A stretch of DNA of 64,000 nucleotides from Gonapodya prolifera JEL478 (GCA_001574975.1 KQ965803.1:189831-253830), one strand, 5' to 3'; counted from the stretch's first letter, positions 43,594 through 56,734 are shown. Made by a program: numbers and translations. The notes: generated by a model not told the origin, from the sequence alone.

Positions 43594-45363
43594 TTAGCCC
43601 TTGTACGTCGACAGGGTCTCGAACTGCTTGAAGAAGTCAGGCGACCGGATCGCTTTCAGCATGTCATCCTCCATAGCCTTGAACTAGTGGGTTTGGGGGT
43701 GGGCGGGCGGGAGTGAGGGGGGGGGGGCAGGAGGAGGAGGTCAGAGTGGGGAAGATGACGAGCCGGACGCAACACTCACATCAACCGTCGCCTGGTAGAT
43801 CTTATCCTGCAGCTCCCTCGGAATGACCACCACACCGTTCTCGTCTGCGTGCACCAAGTCCCCCGTCCGCACGTACATCCCGTTGATGTTGGCCGGAATG
43901 CCCACGTCGTAGATTGTCGGGCGGCCGTGTGCGACGACAAGACCTGGAAGGGCAGCGGACCAGAGGCGAGAGGGGAGAGGTGGGGGGTTCAGATATCAGA
44001 GATAATAGGAAAAGAGTCGGGAAGGAGAAGAGCAAGACGCGTCAAGATGACGATTCCACTCCGTCACGCATTCAGATGACTATGCCTCTCCGCAGTTGAT
44101 TCACCTCCATCGAGGGAATACGCTTCGCGTGAATGATTTGCGTCCGGTGGAGAGATGACGACCGCTTCGACACAAGGTAATTCGCCTTGGTCAGCGCCAT
44201 CGCGCTTAGGCCTCGAGCTCGCTCCGCGAGAGTGTTCCGCTTCGCGTAGAATCCCCCTCCAGCAGTCACCTCGGTCTGCGCTTCGGCGCTTAGGCCTCGG
44301 GGTTCCCATTCCGCTCCCGTCCTCGCCGTGCTCGCAATGTTTCGCTCCCTCCGTTCTGACCGCTCTCTTCGCCCCGACTCACCTCGCGCAAAGTACCACA
44401 AATCCCCCATCTCCCGCACCTCATCAATATCCCTGACCCCTCCATCCGTCACAACCCCGACAGCCCCACAGCGCCTAAACGTCGTAGCCATGATCTCGCC
44501 CAAATGGCACGACCAGTCGATCCTGCTCGGGTCGCCGTCGTCGTCGATCACCACGACCACGGGCAAAGGGTTGGCCTCACCGCCCGATTGGTGTAAGGCG
44601 TGCACGGCGGCGTACAGTTTTGGGTGTTGTGGGATCCCAGCTTTGTATTCAGAGGTGGAGTCGCCGCGGACGGTTACGGCGTAGGCGACCTGGGAGGATT
44701 GGTGGGGTGGTTGGTGGGTGGTGCGTGGTGGTGAGTGTGGGGAAATGTGTAACAAAACTGAAAGGGCTGCAGCGTGGTCGCACATATTCTTCGAGCTCGC
44801 TGCACGATGAGGCATGTGTGTTGCCCTCCGGCGGACTCCTCGGTCCGTGCTCCCACAAATAGTCCTCGTCCGGCGCTCTGTGATGTGACAGGAGTTCTCC
44901 GAACCCGCCTCCGGCAGACTTTTCGGACAGCGCTATCGCGCCCAGGCCTCGGTGTCCTCGGTGTGCTGGGACTGCTCGCTCCGTTCGGAACGCTTTCGTC
45001 TTTCGCGTTGACACACGTACCATTGCCTTGCCCTTCCCCTTTGCCAGCAGGCGCACGCCGGTTCCGGTGTACCCCTGCACTCTGGGCTGGACCTTGAACG
45101 TCTGCGAGTAGAAGCACAGGGGGAGGGATCGATTAGAAAGGTGATAGAAGGGAAGGACGGTTTCAACCAACCTCGATTGCATTTGCGATTGAGGGCGAGT
45201 CGATTGTGCTGAGCTGCTCGAGCTGCTCCTTTGACAGGGGTTTCCAGCCTGCAAGCGGTGGGCGTGAGGGGGATTGAGCAGGGGATCGGGGGAGGGTGGA
45301 CAGGAGGAACACTCCACCTTTTGGCAGCAGCTCGGCAATGGGGCCTTGGACAGTAGATGCCAT
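43594..45363 (-). CDS. RraA-like protein (HMG/CHA aldolase or oxaloacetate decarboxylase type)
   Basis: The start at 45361-45363 is MASTVQGPIAELLPKG. Exons continue WKPLSKEQLEQLSTIDSPSI, TFKVQPRVQGYTGTG, AYAVTVRGDSTS, IDDDGDPSRIDWSCHLGEIM and GAVGVVTDGGVRDIDEVREM. The GxxxDG-x-RD signature holds the metal and substrate residues of the family. The last exons give LVVAHGRPTIYDVG, VIPRELQDKIYQATVD and FKQFETLSTYKG, with TAA at 43594-43596. Despite the name, fungal members are not RNase E regulators. They are Mg2+-dependent pyruvate-type aldolases or decarboxylases that likely act in the cytosol. Introns 3 and 4 (about 330 and 440 nt) are much longer than the rest and both carry repeat blocks, described separately. 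Confidence 0.9.
44187..44302 (-). repeat. intron-resident ~120-bp repeat, copy in RraA-like gene intron 4
   Basis: The plus strand has ttggtcagcgccatcgcgct, taggcctcg, gctccgcgagag, ttccgcttcg, a spacer, then cctcggtctgcg and cggcgcttaggcctcgg. The block order and orientation match the copy at 25531-25651. The copy lies between a GTGAGT donor and a CAG acceptor. Confidence 0.65.
44924..44953 (-). repeat. single boundary block of the intron repeat in RraA-like gene intron 3
   Basis: The stretch cggacagcgctatcgcgcccaggcctcgg is read here as one outer block of the intron element, without the central gctccgcgag core. It may be a solo remnant. A cgctccgttc word follows, as it does near the donor side of intron 4. 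Confidence 0.5.
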
Positions 45364-48300
45364 CAGATTGATGCGAGAGTAGAGCGCGAGAGTGTAGATG
45401 CGGGAGTGTAAGAGTTGATGTTGGAAAGTATTGAGTTTTCGGATGCAAACTATTTGAAGCCGACCGACAACTCAGAAGTCACCGAGACAAGAAAGGACGC
45501 TGGCCATTTTCTGTGGCCGCACTCTCTGGGCGACACCGGCATCGACCCTACGCGCTGGGAGACGAGGGAATCAGCAGATGGAACGTGTGTGCGTCGTCTT
45601 CACCTTCGCGTTGTGATGGCTGGCGGCAATCCATTCACTCTCACATGTCTCTCACTCTCACTCCCATTAGCATCGCTCGCTCTGAGCTCACTCTACGATA
45701 ATTCCATCGCTGCCAGTCCACGCTACACACCCACCTGTACCAAGTACACGACCTTCTCCTCTCTCACCTACACGCCAACTCCCCCACGCACCCTCCACTC
45801 TTCGTCTATCATCACAGTCGCTTGAAACACCGCACGGTCCAGTCCGCTAATGCCCTCTTTGGGCCTTCTTTCACCGAAATACCCTCCTCAACAACCTCCT
45901 GCCCCCCGGTGTACAACTCTTCGTTCACTCTTCGCACGCGCGGTCAGTTCGTGAACGAAAAGAAGAGTTCTTCTAATAGGTGCGTGCTACCGCCACTGCA
46001 AACGCTCGGAGCAAACCGTCACAGTCCCACTCATGTCACCATCGATCCACAGGAACGCTTGTTTCTACCCAGGGGAATCTCGCCCATCCCATATCGCCAT
46101 GGACCAACTTCTGCTCACAAACCATCCCTCTCGATCTCGCTCACGTGGACCTGACAACGCCGATCCACGTCTTCAACGGTTCACAAATCCCGGAATTCGG
46201 ATTCAGTATTCACCCACGCACACCACGCGCAGCGAGCCGAGGAGGTCGGACCGACCCGTGCACTTGCCCTCACCTTCCCCGACTCCTTCACTTCTCCTCG
46301 TTCCTGGTCGTCCCGACTGACTCAGACTGACTCCAGACGGCGACCAAAGCTGGCATGACGCCAAATAGAAGCGTTGAACAATTATATGAAATGTGTATAC
46401 ATAATTGACAACATTGCGCGAAATCACCAACATTGTCAACTGGCGTAAAACACGGTGTGGTCCCCGTTGGAGCCCATCCTCAAATATCTCGAGCTGCATT
46501 GTGATAGAACTCCCCCGGGCTACTGCGCGTAAATGTCGGCATTTTTAGCACCTTCCATCCAAACAATTAACGTCCACAGTGGTCCTCGTCGGCCAGCTTA
46601 GTCCAGATCCAGATCCGCCTCAGGTTCTCCAATGTCGCTCATCCGCGTAAGGACTCTCGCGTGCACGCACGCACAAGCCACTGCTCTCTGTACCATTTCG
46701 AACAGGAAAGTGCCACTCGCGGTCCCCTTCCGTCGGCCATCTGCACCACGTCACCATCGTAGCGACCTGATCACCGATTGTCGCCAACCTCAACGGCGTC
46801 GGACTTGCATGAGTCGGGACCTGGTCATCGTTGTCCTGATCATGACGCTCACCATCCCAAACATCTTCATCGTCACCAGCCTCGTTCCCCCGCTGCGCCG
46901 GCGCCTATGGCACTACGCCGCACCACAAAGTCCGAACCGGCCAACTAACCAAATCTCCCGCGCCGCTATCGTAGCATTCTAGATCCATCGCTCCGCCCTC
47001 TACAAATCCAGTTCGGATCTGAATCCCGTCTGCGTCGCCGGCCGAATTCATGAACGCAGTAAGAATTTACCGTGATCGTGGTCCCAATTCTGTTTCCGAG
47101 GTACGTGGTGGAGGTGCACACCGGCGGAGTCGTCAACTTTCGAGTCCTGCGCGGATGGATGTTCGTCGTCATTGGTGGGTGTGTGCATACCAGTGGTTGA
47201 GAGTCCACAGAGCGAGGATCTGCCTTCGATTGAGGGTACTGAATCATGTGTTGGCCGCGTGGGTCGCGGTAGCGATGCAGACACGAATGAGAGCGACGAT
47301 CGCGTACTTTGGCTCTCGAGAACCCTGGAGCCTTGGTTTTACCCGGGTGGGAATGATCAGTTCCGCACTCTGATTTCGCATACTTCATCTACCTCTGTAC
47401 CCACGACATCGTTGAAGCCCTTGGCCTCCTCTGCTCACTGTTGCGTCTTCCATCTTCACCCCCGACTTCCACGGCGACAGCGATGGGGCCGACGTGATAA
47501 ATATGCCATCGCGCGATCGGGGATCATGGACAAGCCAAGGGCTTGGTGCTTTCCAAGAGCGAAAGATCGGCAGCGCAGAGGTAAGGACGATCGTGGCGAG
47601 GAGTAACAAGGGCTGGTGTGTTTGGAGGAAGGGCAGGGGACGGCATCTGGTGCGAGCGGTGGATTGGAGAGCGAGACGACTACCGTAGCCGGAGAGTGAG
47701 GGTGCAAGAAGTCGGAGTGCAGTGAGCGCGATAGTGAGCAGCAGTTCCGACACGGTGAAGATGTTCGTGGCGTCCGCGCAGGTGTGGGTGGATCGGAGTC
47801 GTGCCTGGCCGCCGAAAGTTGGAGGCCACGGCAGTTGAGTACCATATGACACGTGGAAAGTGTCGAGGGGGAAGGTTGGGAGTTCCGGCACCGTGCGTTA
47901 TGGCAGAGGAAACTGCCAGGCTGGGGGCTCGGATTGGGAGGAACGTTGGAGTTGTAAACGGGGTGCCAGGACCGGCTTTTTGCCACATGCGATGTGGCGG
48001 ACTCCGTTGGCAGAAGAACGGAAACGACAGTAATGGCGGCAAGTGATACATCGACGCGGTGAACCTCCACCCCGCTCGTACTAAAGTACGGGTTGGAAGT
48101 AGTCCACGTTGGTCAGGTCGGGATTCGGCTCCAGCGCAGATCCTCCCACGACGCCAATCTACCGCGCCAGATCTCTTTCGGGTCTCTGCGCGAGCACACC
48201 GGCACACCACCACACCGTTTCCAACATCGACGAGACACTGGCAGTCCCCATCCGTCATCTCCACAGCGGGCCTATCATAATGTCCCGGTTCCCCGTCCCC

Positions 48301-51300
48301 ATGTCGCCTCGTCCCCTGTGCGTAGCGCACGCCAGTGCTCTTTCATCGCGAGCCAATAGTATCATCCGCCAAGTTTCCTTCCTTGGTCATGTCCATCTCC
48401 GGCACCGGCACCTGAGCATCGAGGGCGGAGATAGTAGGATGCGCGGTTTGAGTGTGGTGGTGGTGTTTTTGGGGGCGTGACTAAGTCCCTGGGGTTTGTC
48501 GGTGATGGTGAAGGCGGGTTCGCGAAACGTGGGGAAGGCATTCGGTGAGCACTAGTGGAAGACCGCAAGACCGCTGTACGATGACACGCTCTGACATCCA
48601 CCTCAGTCTCCAACGTCGTGACCCTCGGTTGCGTCTCAGCGGGGCTCGCTTCATCTCGCCCTCGTAACATTTGCTTCGACGATTGATGCGCGGCCCGTCA
48701 AGGTACACGAGTGAGAAATTGCATTTATCGATTTCATTGCTGGAATAAAATGTGAGCGGTGAGGCGAGGCGGAGAGAGAAAGGCATACGACATCGACAAC
48801 AGCTCACCGCCACAGAATGGAACCAGACACCAGCACGCTCCGCTCCTGTGCCACGGCAAGTCCACGCGGTAAGTCCATCGCAGGCCATAGGTAGGCTGCC
48901 GCGATCGAATGTGGTTCGACTTCGGAAATGACACAAGGCTCGGAGAAAATTCAACCTCCCCATCTCCCCTCCTCCATCTCCACCCATCTTCCCTCCGTCC
49001 CACTCGGCCAACACGCCTCAATTCAAAACCACGTCGCTGAAGCCCTCGTCGACCTTCACCCGATATGAGCCCTACCCACTGTTGAATGCCGGGTGCACAT
49101 GAGGTGAGTCCTCACTTACAAATTTAATTGCGTTAGAGGGTTGATTTCAACCACTAACGAGTACTCGGAGCCCAGAGTTGAATTCGGAATAGCAAAGTAC
49201 AGAAGGCAAGGGAGATGAATGAATCGCTGTCACTAGGCAACATGAGCGAGACTTGTGCGGGACTGTACGACATTGATTGCCAACAGAACAGAGTGCTGAA
49301 CTTTTGCAGTCTAGCGGCATGGTGCTCTTGTGATGCACACAATGTCGTTTGTCGTATCAAATACCATTACCGATGCTTGTTGTCAACTGGGGTTTACAGT
49401 CCCGCAGAACAATTAAAGGGACGAATGTAATAGCTCAGCACAATGAGGTGTGACAGAGCAGGTTGCTGCCTGTTTGACAACACATGAACTTGGGTTCAAG
49501 CGAGGGACCAGTCGTTGAACACGTTGAACCATGTTTTTTGGCGTTTGCAAATTTTCAGATATATGATCTTCCACCAGCAACCAATCCAGTGGACGGGTGG
49601 GGCGTGTAAGCACTCTGCCAAATTTCGAGACCCGTCGGACTCTTCCACCTTCCGAATTCCATCTTTATCTCTAATTTTGAAACCCCCAAATGTCGAGCTA
49701 TCAGGGGAAGGCGATGAGAAGGGGCAGGTGGGCACGTGGGGTGCATATTGGCTGCTGCGCCACTGCTCTTCAAGGCTTCGTCACGTTCCCAATCACGGCG
49801 TCATCTTGGTGACCAGACACAGCGCCTCCAGATCCGCGACGCCGCACATGTGCGTTTGATGCGGTAACCGTCACGTGACTGCGACTGCGATTGCGACATT
49901 CTCATCCTCGCCGTGTTTTCTCCACTCCAGCAAGTGCCCCCCTCTCTTGTCACGTCATCCAGAACGGTCTTCAACGACATCGACACCTGGGCGCTCACCA
50001 TCGACATTCAACCCATCGAGACCTGGGCCTTGGCAAAGCCATCATCCACAACGCAAGACTCACCCTCCCTCCCTTCCACCCTCTCCCCACCCCTTCTCTC
50101 CCCCTCCACCCGCCCTCCCCTTCCCCATCACCCCCTAGCGCTCGCATCGAGATTCCAAGTCCGAGAAACCTTGCCTGGCCAGATCCATCCCAGGTTTCAA
50201 GCACCCCTGGCCCCCCCACATTCCGACTCCGGCCCCCGTGGCAGACCGCAGGAGATACCCGGCTCCCTGCACCTGGACACGGCGCGCCCTATTGCCGAGT
50301 GTGGATGACATGTCCAAAGGTGCATTTGTTGATGCCTGGCGTCGGGCGAGGTTTCGAGAAGATCACATCCACTCGTCGAGATCACTTCCACTGGTCAAGA
50401 TCACTCCCACCGCCTAATCAAGAGAAGGGGGAATGAGAGACACGTAAAAGGGGGACAACTGAAAGGTTTGTAACTATTGACATTACGTGCAATATTTGGA
50501 TCGAACATTGATGTCCCATTCGTTCCGCTTTTCAGGTGGGGCCTCCACGTGGCGTCTCCTGGGCAACGGCGTGTCTTTCTTGGCATGCCGGTGAACATCC
50601 ACCTTTCCATTTTGTGTCTGTCGGACGATGGTGTCGTACCTGAGAATTTCACGTTGTATTCGACAGGAGAAGTAGTTACGTTTACTTTTAGTATCGCTTT
50701 GTTCGCAATCCGACTGAAAATATAATACGGTTAACTGAAACATGAAACATTGTGCACTCTCCTACGATTTGATATGCTTGAAGCAACTCCAGAGTCGTGT
50801 ACCTGAACTACTTTGCTTTCCTAGATTTGGTAAGGTATGTTATCGATCTAACAGATAGATAGATCAGGAAAAATGCTATTTGGGACTGGGGTGTTCGCAC
50901 ATCATCTAGGCTATGTGGTCTTCCAAACTCTATCAAGACAATCAATGAAGATAGAGAAAAAAGAAGATACATACACCCAAATCCCCAATCAACGAGGGCC
51001 GAGACGGCGAGGGGGGCCGACGGGGGACCACAACGATAACGGGCACCGACGGGTTACTGGGACCGGGACCGGGCCGGGCGTCAGCAAGAACGCGGCGTGC
51101 GGCACTGATGGGGGGACGAAAACGTGGATCGTCGCCGAGGTGGTGGTGCGGGAGACGACCGATCCGCCGCGGAGGAGAGCGTTGCTAAGGTGAGGGGGTG
51201 CGCGACACGGAGCGACCCTGCCGTGTGGAGGACGAACATGACGACCAGTGCGAAGCCCGGTCAACCCGACGAGAGGAAAACCGTCTCCCCAACGTGAAAG

Positions 51301-53527
51301 CATCCCTGTACCGGCGCCCTGGGGAGGGAGAACAACGAAGAGGGAGAGAGGTGTCGGAGCGAAGTGTACCGCGATGAGCGGGGCGGGGTGCGGCGGTGGG
51401 GCGATGAGCCACGAGAGCAAATCCACCGTGAAGGCGGACGGCGCTGAGGGTGGCATCTCCGACGACTGTTTTCGTGAATGACGGTTGAGAGCATTGATCT
51501 TCCCCTGGTTTCCTCAACCTCAACGAGCCTACCACCACAGGCCAGGAGGACAAAGGGGAGGGTGGTCACCTTCTGGATGTTTTAGTCTAATGGACAGGAC
51601 AGTCTCTACCCTCTTGCGATTGGAGTTCTCCCGAGAACCGAGCAGCAGTCAAGGACAAACTTATCAGCGTCGTGTTCGAAATATCAAGTCTAAGTGACGC
51701 CAAGTGGGATGCGGAGAGCTCACGAACCAAAGCGAACGACTCCGCGTGCACCATTCGGGTAAATTCTTGGGTGGATACGAGGACCCCGTCCGAGCGCACG
51801 GTACAGATCTATTTCATTTCTTACGAGATTCACGTCGTCATACGCTCCCCGTCTGCCTCATCGGTGACGCGCTGGTAGCACTGGGGTTGCAACCGTGCGA
51901 CATACCGCACGCGATAAAACTAGGGAGCTGTTGTCAGTAATGAATGACTTGACTTCGTGCTGAGGTTGATAGAAATGAACGCCTTGAGAAGGACACCAAG
52001 AATATGCCGTCGAAGCTGAGGAGCAAGCTTGTTCCTGATGCGTCAGCAGGAATTGGTAAGTGGATGTGGATTCTTACGCTTCGGCAACTTTAACAAAACA
52101 TTTTGTAATCGTGGTGCAGCTCAGCCATCTCAACGTTCAAAGCTCCGTGGAAGTAACCTGGTTCATTGGTGGCATTGTCGACATTGTTTTGCTCGTGGTC
52201 TCGGCATGCAAGCGGCGTCTCTCAAGAAAGCTTGTTCGGGGTTCAACATGCGGTTGTCGTAGCGCTTGCTTTCTTCGTGGCACTCAGCGTCCTTGTCACA
52301 CTATCATGACCGTGTTGAGAGCGCGCATCTCAGAATAAAGATGTCGAATCTTGCAAGACAACAAACGAAGAATACGTCTCAACAGCAGAGCTGGGCACCG
52401 GTGAAGTAAGTCAAGCGTCTATGTACAAGGCATATGGAAAGGTCAAGCAGCTCGATTATGATATTCAAGGCTCGAACCTGGAACTTATTGGCCAACTTTC
52501 AAATCTACCATTGTCGTGTATCCAAAGTTTCATCGCATTTACTGGATTGGGAGCTACAGACGTGACTCCAAAACTGAAAATCGGGCTTCAACTTCGTGCA
52601 CAGGAAATGTAACAAGAAGTTGCGACAATGGCAGAATCAAAGTTACAGCCTCATTCGTGTTGCAGGGAACTTTCCTACGCTCAAACGGGGCACCAGACCA
52701 AACGACTCACGCAGAGCACTACAAGAGTCGATTAGACCACTTGGGATACAGCAATCTTGCACGGAGAGTCGCCAATACCGTGAGAGTGGATCGTAAGAAG
52801 AGGGGCAAGGATCGCCAGCGCGATGCCGATGGTCTTTCGAGTAGCACTGCCACGCCGGCAAGAAGGGCTGGTGGGACGAGCAGGATGGCCGGTCTACTGC
52901 TGCCCCTCTGAAAGACCTGCTCAAGAGATTGCTGAATGGCTGTCTCCCCTCGTCTTAAATTCATGCCGCCACCCGCGCTCGCATCTCTAGCAACATGTAG
53001 TATTTGGTATCTCTGAGCTTGTCTGCCTTGACAGTTCTCAAGCGAAGGCGTCGAACAAAGATGGCTGTGCGGAGGGCAAGGAGGTATCGGAGAAACCCTG
53101 ATTGACATGTGGAGTGTTGTCCACTCTTCGGACGTGACTTCTTGACTTGAGAGAATTCGATACCAACAGATACCTGTTCTATGGAATCTTATTGCGATAA
53201 CTGTATGGCGGTTGAAAGGGTGGTCTTCGGCAACACAGTCATGAGTATGATTGGAAGATATAGCTGCAAACTTTAGACAACTCAAATACCTCTAGATAAA
53301 GCTGAAAAACTGAGACCCGTGAATAACTCTCATTTTCCGTGAGATGGCCGGGCGAAAAAAACGTCTGACCAAAGTCGCTCATAAACACTCACTGCTTCGT
53401 TCCGGGTGATTCAATCATTTTGCGGAGGCAAGCAGTGTTTATCGAGGTGAGCCAGCGACGTATTGAACAGGTGGAGGCCTCGCTGACGGAACTCCTGCCG
53501 GTGCGAAAGAACCCCAACCAATCAGCA
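45364..53527. other. gene-poor region of about 8 kb
   Basis: No gene could be supported by family or by clean exon chains. Weak signals: 46809-46982 plus strand, a 57-codon frame with one hydrophobic helix (LVIVVLIMTLTIPNIFIV); 45980-46320 plus strand, a protein-like DLAHVDLTTPIHVFNG; 51590-51800 minus strand, a Leu-rich repeat-like LASLRLDISNTTLISL; 52400-52610 plus strand, a Lys/Tyr-rich stretch. The region holds one copy of the dispersed repeat (49730-50640). Confidence 0.5.
49730..50640 (+). repeat. dispersed repeat of about 0.9 kb, copy 1
   Basis: The stretch matches the reverse complement of 56735-57672 along its length. It starts gtgggcacgtggggtgca, then ggctgctgcgcc. It shares gcctccagatccgcgacgc-type sequence, a C-rich tract, a gaaaccttgcctggccagatc block, cttttcaggtgggg, and ggcgtctcctgggcaacggc near the right end, ending near gacgatggtgtc. 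By eye the right third is over 80 percent alike. No transposase or reverse transcriptase reading frame was seen, and no clear target-site duplication. Confidence 0.75.
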
Positions 53528-55327
53528 ATGGATCCGTCAAAACCCGTCAGCAGCAACACGCGCGACGATCGTACTTGGCGAGACGCCCCGAACTCGCAGA
53601 AATTGGACCGGAACAGGGCAGGGCTCAAAGCATCTGCGCAAAAAGGCGAAAACGTTCGGGACCCCGGGGACCATCGCCCAAGTGGAAGCGGGCCAAATTC
53701 TCGAGATATGCCAGTGCGGAACTCTGGTAAAACGAGAAACCGCTCGCTGAGTCCTCCAAGTTCAGCCGTCGTGGGTAGAGGAACACGTGACGTCAGCGAT
53801 GTCGACGTCGGTCGAGGACGGGACTACGCACTCGATCAAGAAGACGACAGACGCCGCACGGAAGTCGTTCCACCGAAAAACTTCCCGCCCTCTCCTGACC
53901 GCGACACCTATTGTCCCGATAGAAGGAGACTGGAACCTGCGGAGCGGGAGCGAGTCCGTGACGATCGCAGCTCTGGGAACGATGGAGACACAGCACCCTC
54001 ACCACCTCGCAATTTTTTTGGGCGTTTTGGAGATCATGGACGACGAGATGTCTACCCTCCTGTCGGCGGAGAGCGCCTTGGAGGCGGTACTTACCCTCTG
54101 GAGCGTGCGCCCCAATCGTCCTACGCTGGTCCCCCATCTGACGGGCAGCACGCGGCGAGATCTGTGGAGAGCGGATCGCGTGGATTGCCTGAGAGATCTG
54201 GGGAGGGGGCTGCTCAGCTTCAATATCGTGAGTGTTCTACTGATCTTGGTCACGGAGACAGGAGCTACCCTCCTTATCCTACAGGAAATGAGCGAGGATA
54301 CGGCGAGCCCTGCGGGACAAGCGGAACGTATTATGATCGCGATTTTGGGAGCGGTCCCCGCGGCGGATACGGGTCCACTGGCCGCCACGGACGAGGGTAC
54401 AGCGACCAAGAATTTTGGTCTGGATATGGAGACGATTTTGCCTCTACTGGTCACAGTCGAAGGGGGCACGATGGCCAAGCGCAAAGTTTGGGAGGTTTAG
54501 TAGGGCAGAGCACCCCACAGCATTCGTAAGTTGTATGACGGACTCCACGCTCTCGCTGTGCTCTTCTCATTGGCTGTGACTTGACGATTTGGTTCGTCGG
54601 ACGCGGTATTATCAGGGGCTCAGGTCAGTGTCTACACAACTTCTTTCACGTTTTGCGCCGCCTAACCTATATTGCCCTCACAGTTGCGAGGTAAGCATCA
54701 TCAGATACTCTTGGGATCACAGCTACAGGTGGATCTATTGTGGAATCTTCCACTTCTTTTCTTGATGGCAACGGATGGACCAGTACTCGGCAGCAGGCAC
54801 CGACATGGATTTCTGGTTGTCGATTGTGTGGAAGATCATTGACTCATTCTTACTTTGCCGAGTTGATAGTGGAGCTGCAGATACGCGCAGAATGGTTCGC
54901 ATCAGGAACATAAACCACACAACACAGGACCATGAAGTGAGAATGAACTCCTTCCCTTCTGTGAATGTATTTGTCTCAATTCTTCAGGAACGCAGATTGG
55001 AGCGCTCATGGAGCGCTCCGGTAATGTGGTGTCAGTGATCATTCCAAGATACCATGCAACTGGAATAAGTAAAGGGTGAGTGATGGGAAGGCTATCCTGA
55101 TTGGCATGCAGTGACTCATTTCATTATCCTCTCGCAGACACGGCTATGTGACATTCCAAGCGCATGAAGAAGCAGTAGATGCCATCGAAAGGCTTGACGG
55201 GCAGGTGTGTTTCTGTCCTTGTGACGATTCCAAGCACCATCGAAATCCTGTTTGTGTTCAGGAACTTCATGGTCACATATTGAACATCGACTGGGCCCCA
55301 AGCCAAGATGGTACAAACGCAAGATAA
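53528..55327 (+). CDS. RRM protein with long RG/RD/Ser-rich N-terminal region
   Basis: ATG at 53528-53530 (MDPSKPVSSNTRDDRTW) opens an exon of about 330 codons rich in Arg, Asp, Gly, Ser and Tyr, with FGDHGRRDVYPP- and GYGSTGRHGRGYS-like RG/YG motifs. After a GTAAGT donor, and around 54775-54950, an RRM begins with MVRIRNINHTTQDHE. It continues in the next exon with GALMERSGNVVSVIIPRY and after an intron with KGHGYVTFQAHEEAVDAI (RNP1 is GHGYVTF). It ends ELHGHILNIDWAP, with TAA at 55325-55327. One canonical RRM after an RGG/RS-like tail suggests a nuclear splicing or mRNA-binding protein. The exons between 54530 and 54890 are uncertain. Confidence 0.75.
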
Positions 55328-56333
55328 TTGCAGGTGGTTGAATTTTAGTCTCTTGCGTCATGTGATAGCGAAGCTTTCTTTGGGTGGCACTTATTGTTGA
55401 TTGGAGAGTTTGTCAGTTGAAGAATACACAAGTTTTCAATGTCAAGAACCAGAGTCAGATCCTTAGAGCAGCGAAGAGTTTAGAGCTGTTCATCTCCATG
55501 TCTCCATCGTGCTTCTCCGCTCCATCCCAATGAAAATCTTGCGGGTCTAAGTTGCGTGCAGAGGAAGGGAGACGGAATGGCAGAAGGCGCTTTGACGTAT
55601 GGGCGATGGCGTCCCAAGTTCCCGACCTGGAGGTCCTGCCGATCCCCCATCAGATGCAAACGGCAAAACCAACACACCAGGACTGCCAATATAACTGCAC
55701 TGCTCATCTTTCGTGACTTCGCACGTTCCCTCCCTACGGTCCCTGACGTGAAAGATTTAGGGTGACATGAAGTAGGAATGGACCTCGGGGTCACGATGAA
55801 GCGCCGGTGCGTGAGCACGGAGGAGCTCCGGCAAGAGACAGGGCATTGGATCGTGGATGGGAATGGTGGCTTGATCTGTAGTTTGGGCGGCTCCGCTCGT
55901 GTTGGTGGTGTCGTGCAACAATCGGCAAAGTAGATCTGGCAGCTGCCTCCTTCAAAACATGGTGTAACGCTCGCGCCGCAACATGTTGATGATACTTCCT
56001 CTGATCGGACTGTTTGCAGAGGGGCTGGTGGTCTTCATTGTGAAGAATTTTACAGGGTGGTAGAGTCGCGCGCGGTAGGTTTGGGCTTTGGTGGGGATCG
56101 GCATGTTGGGTGGCCTGACGTGCGATCAGGCGCAGACCCAAAAGTCGTCATTCACCCAAGCGTCCTCAGTCTAACTGGAAGTCTGCAAAGGGCATCCCGC
56201 TGAACATTTCAACGACACAAGCCGAAGGGGTGCCAGTAATGGAGAGACACGGAACTCGTGAGGGATGAAAGGGCGGGGAGGGGGGAGGAGGNCCGTTGGA
56301 GGCGAATATCCAGCGCGAAGCGCGAGGATGAAA

Positions 56334-56363
56334 GGGGGGGGGGGGGGGGGGGGGGGGGGGGGG
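56334..56363. other. 30-base G run next to an N, probable assembly weak point
   Basis: The run follows a G-rich stretch, with an N at 56292. It is likely a collapsed or miscalled homopolymer, so distances across it should not be trusted. Confidence 0.8.
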
Positions 56364-56734
56364 CGAGGGTGAAGGATAGGTGCTTGTGGTGGATCAGGAA
56401 GTGAAAGTGATGTATATTATTGGCTGTGAACCTGTACTTTTGGAGTTCATCTTCAACGTCTATATGTCAGGAAACCAAGTCATAGTTATTATCAAACCTT
56501 ACTTTTCCGCGACACTGAAAACCTTCCCGAGCCCCTGCGCAAGCTGTTTGGAACAGTTGACCGTAACGAGTACTTAGGACGAGAGGATGAATGATACCTC
56601 TTTTGAGTGGCCACAGTAATATTGAACATTGAAGAAAGTGTACAACAACTCATCGAAATGTATTCTGCAGTCAGAATTTGAAACAGGGACCCCAAGCAGA
56701 CGCAAACCCTTCTCGATTACATAACTACAAGACA

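Noticed and set aside
47385-48330. Overlapping 168-216-codon minus-strand frames with hydrophobic stretches
   Set aside because: Several frames are open at once and none has a motif or a clean start. Composition explains them.
50989-51560. Pro/Ala/Arg-rich minus-strand frames with a TM-like piece
   Set aside because: Ambiguous frames in a GC-rich island. No motif or splice support was found.
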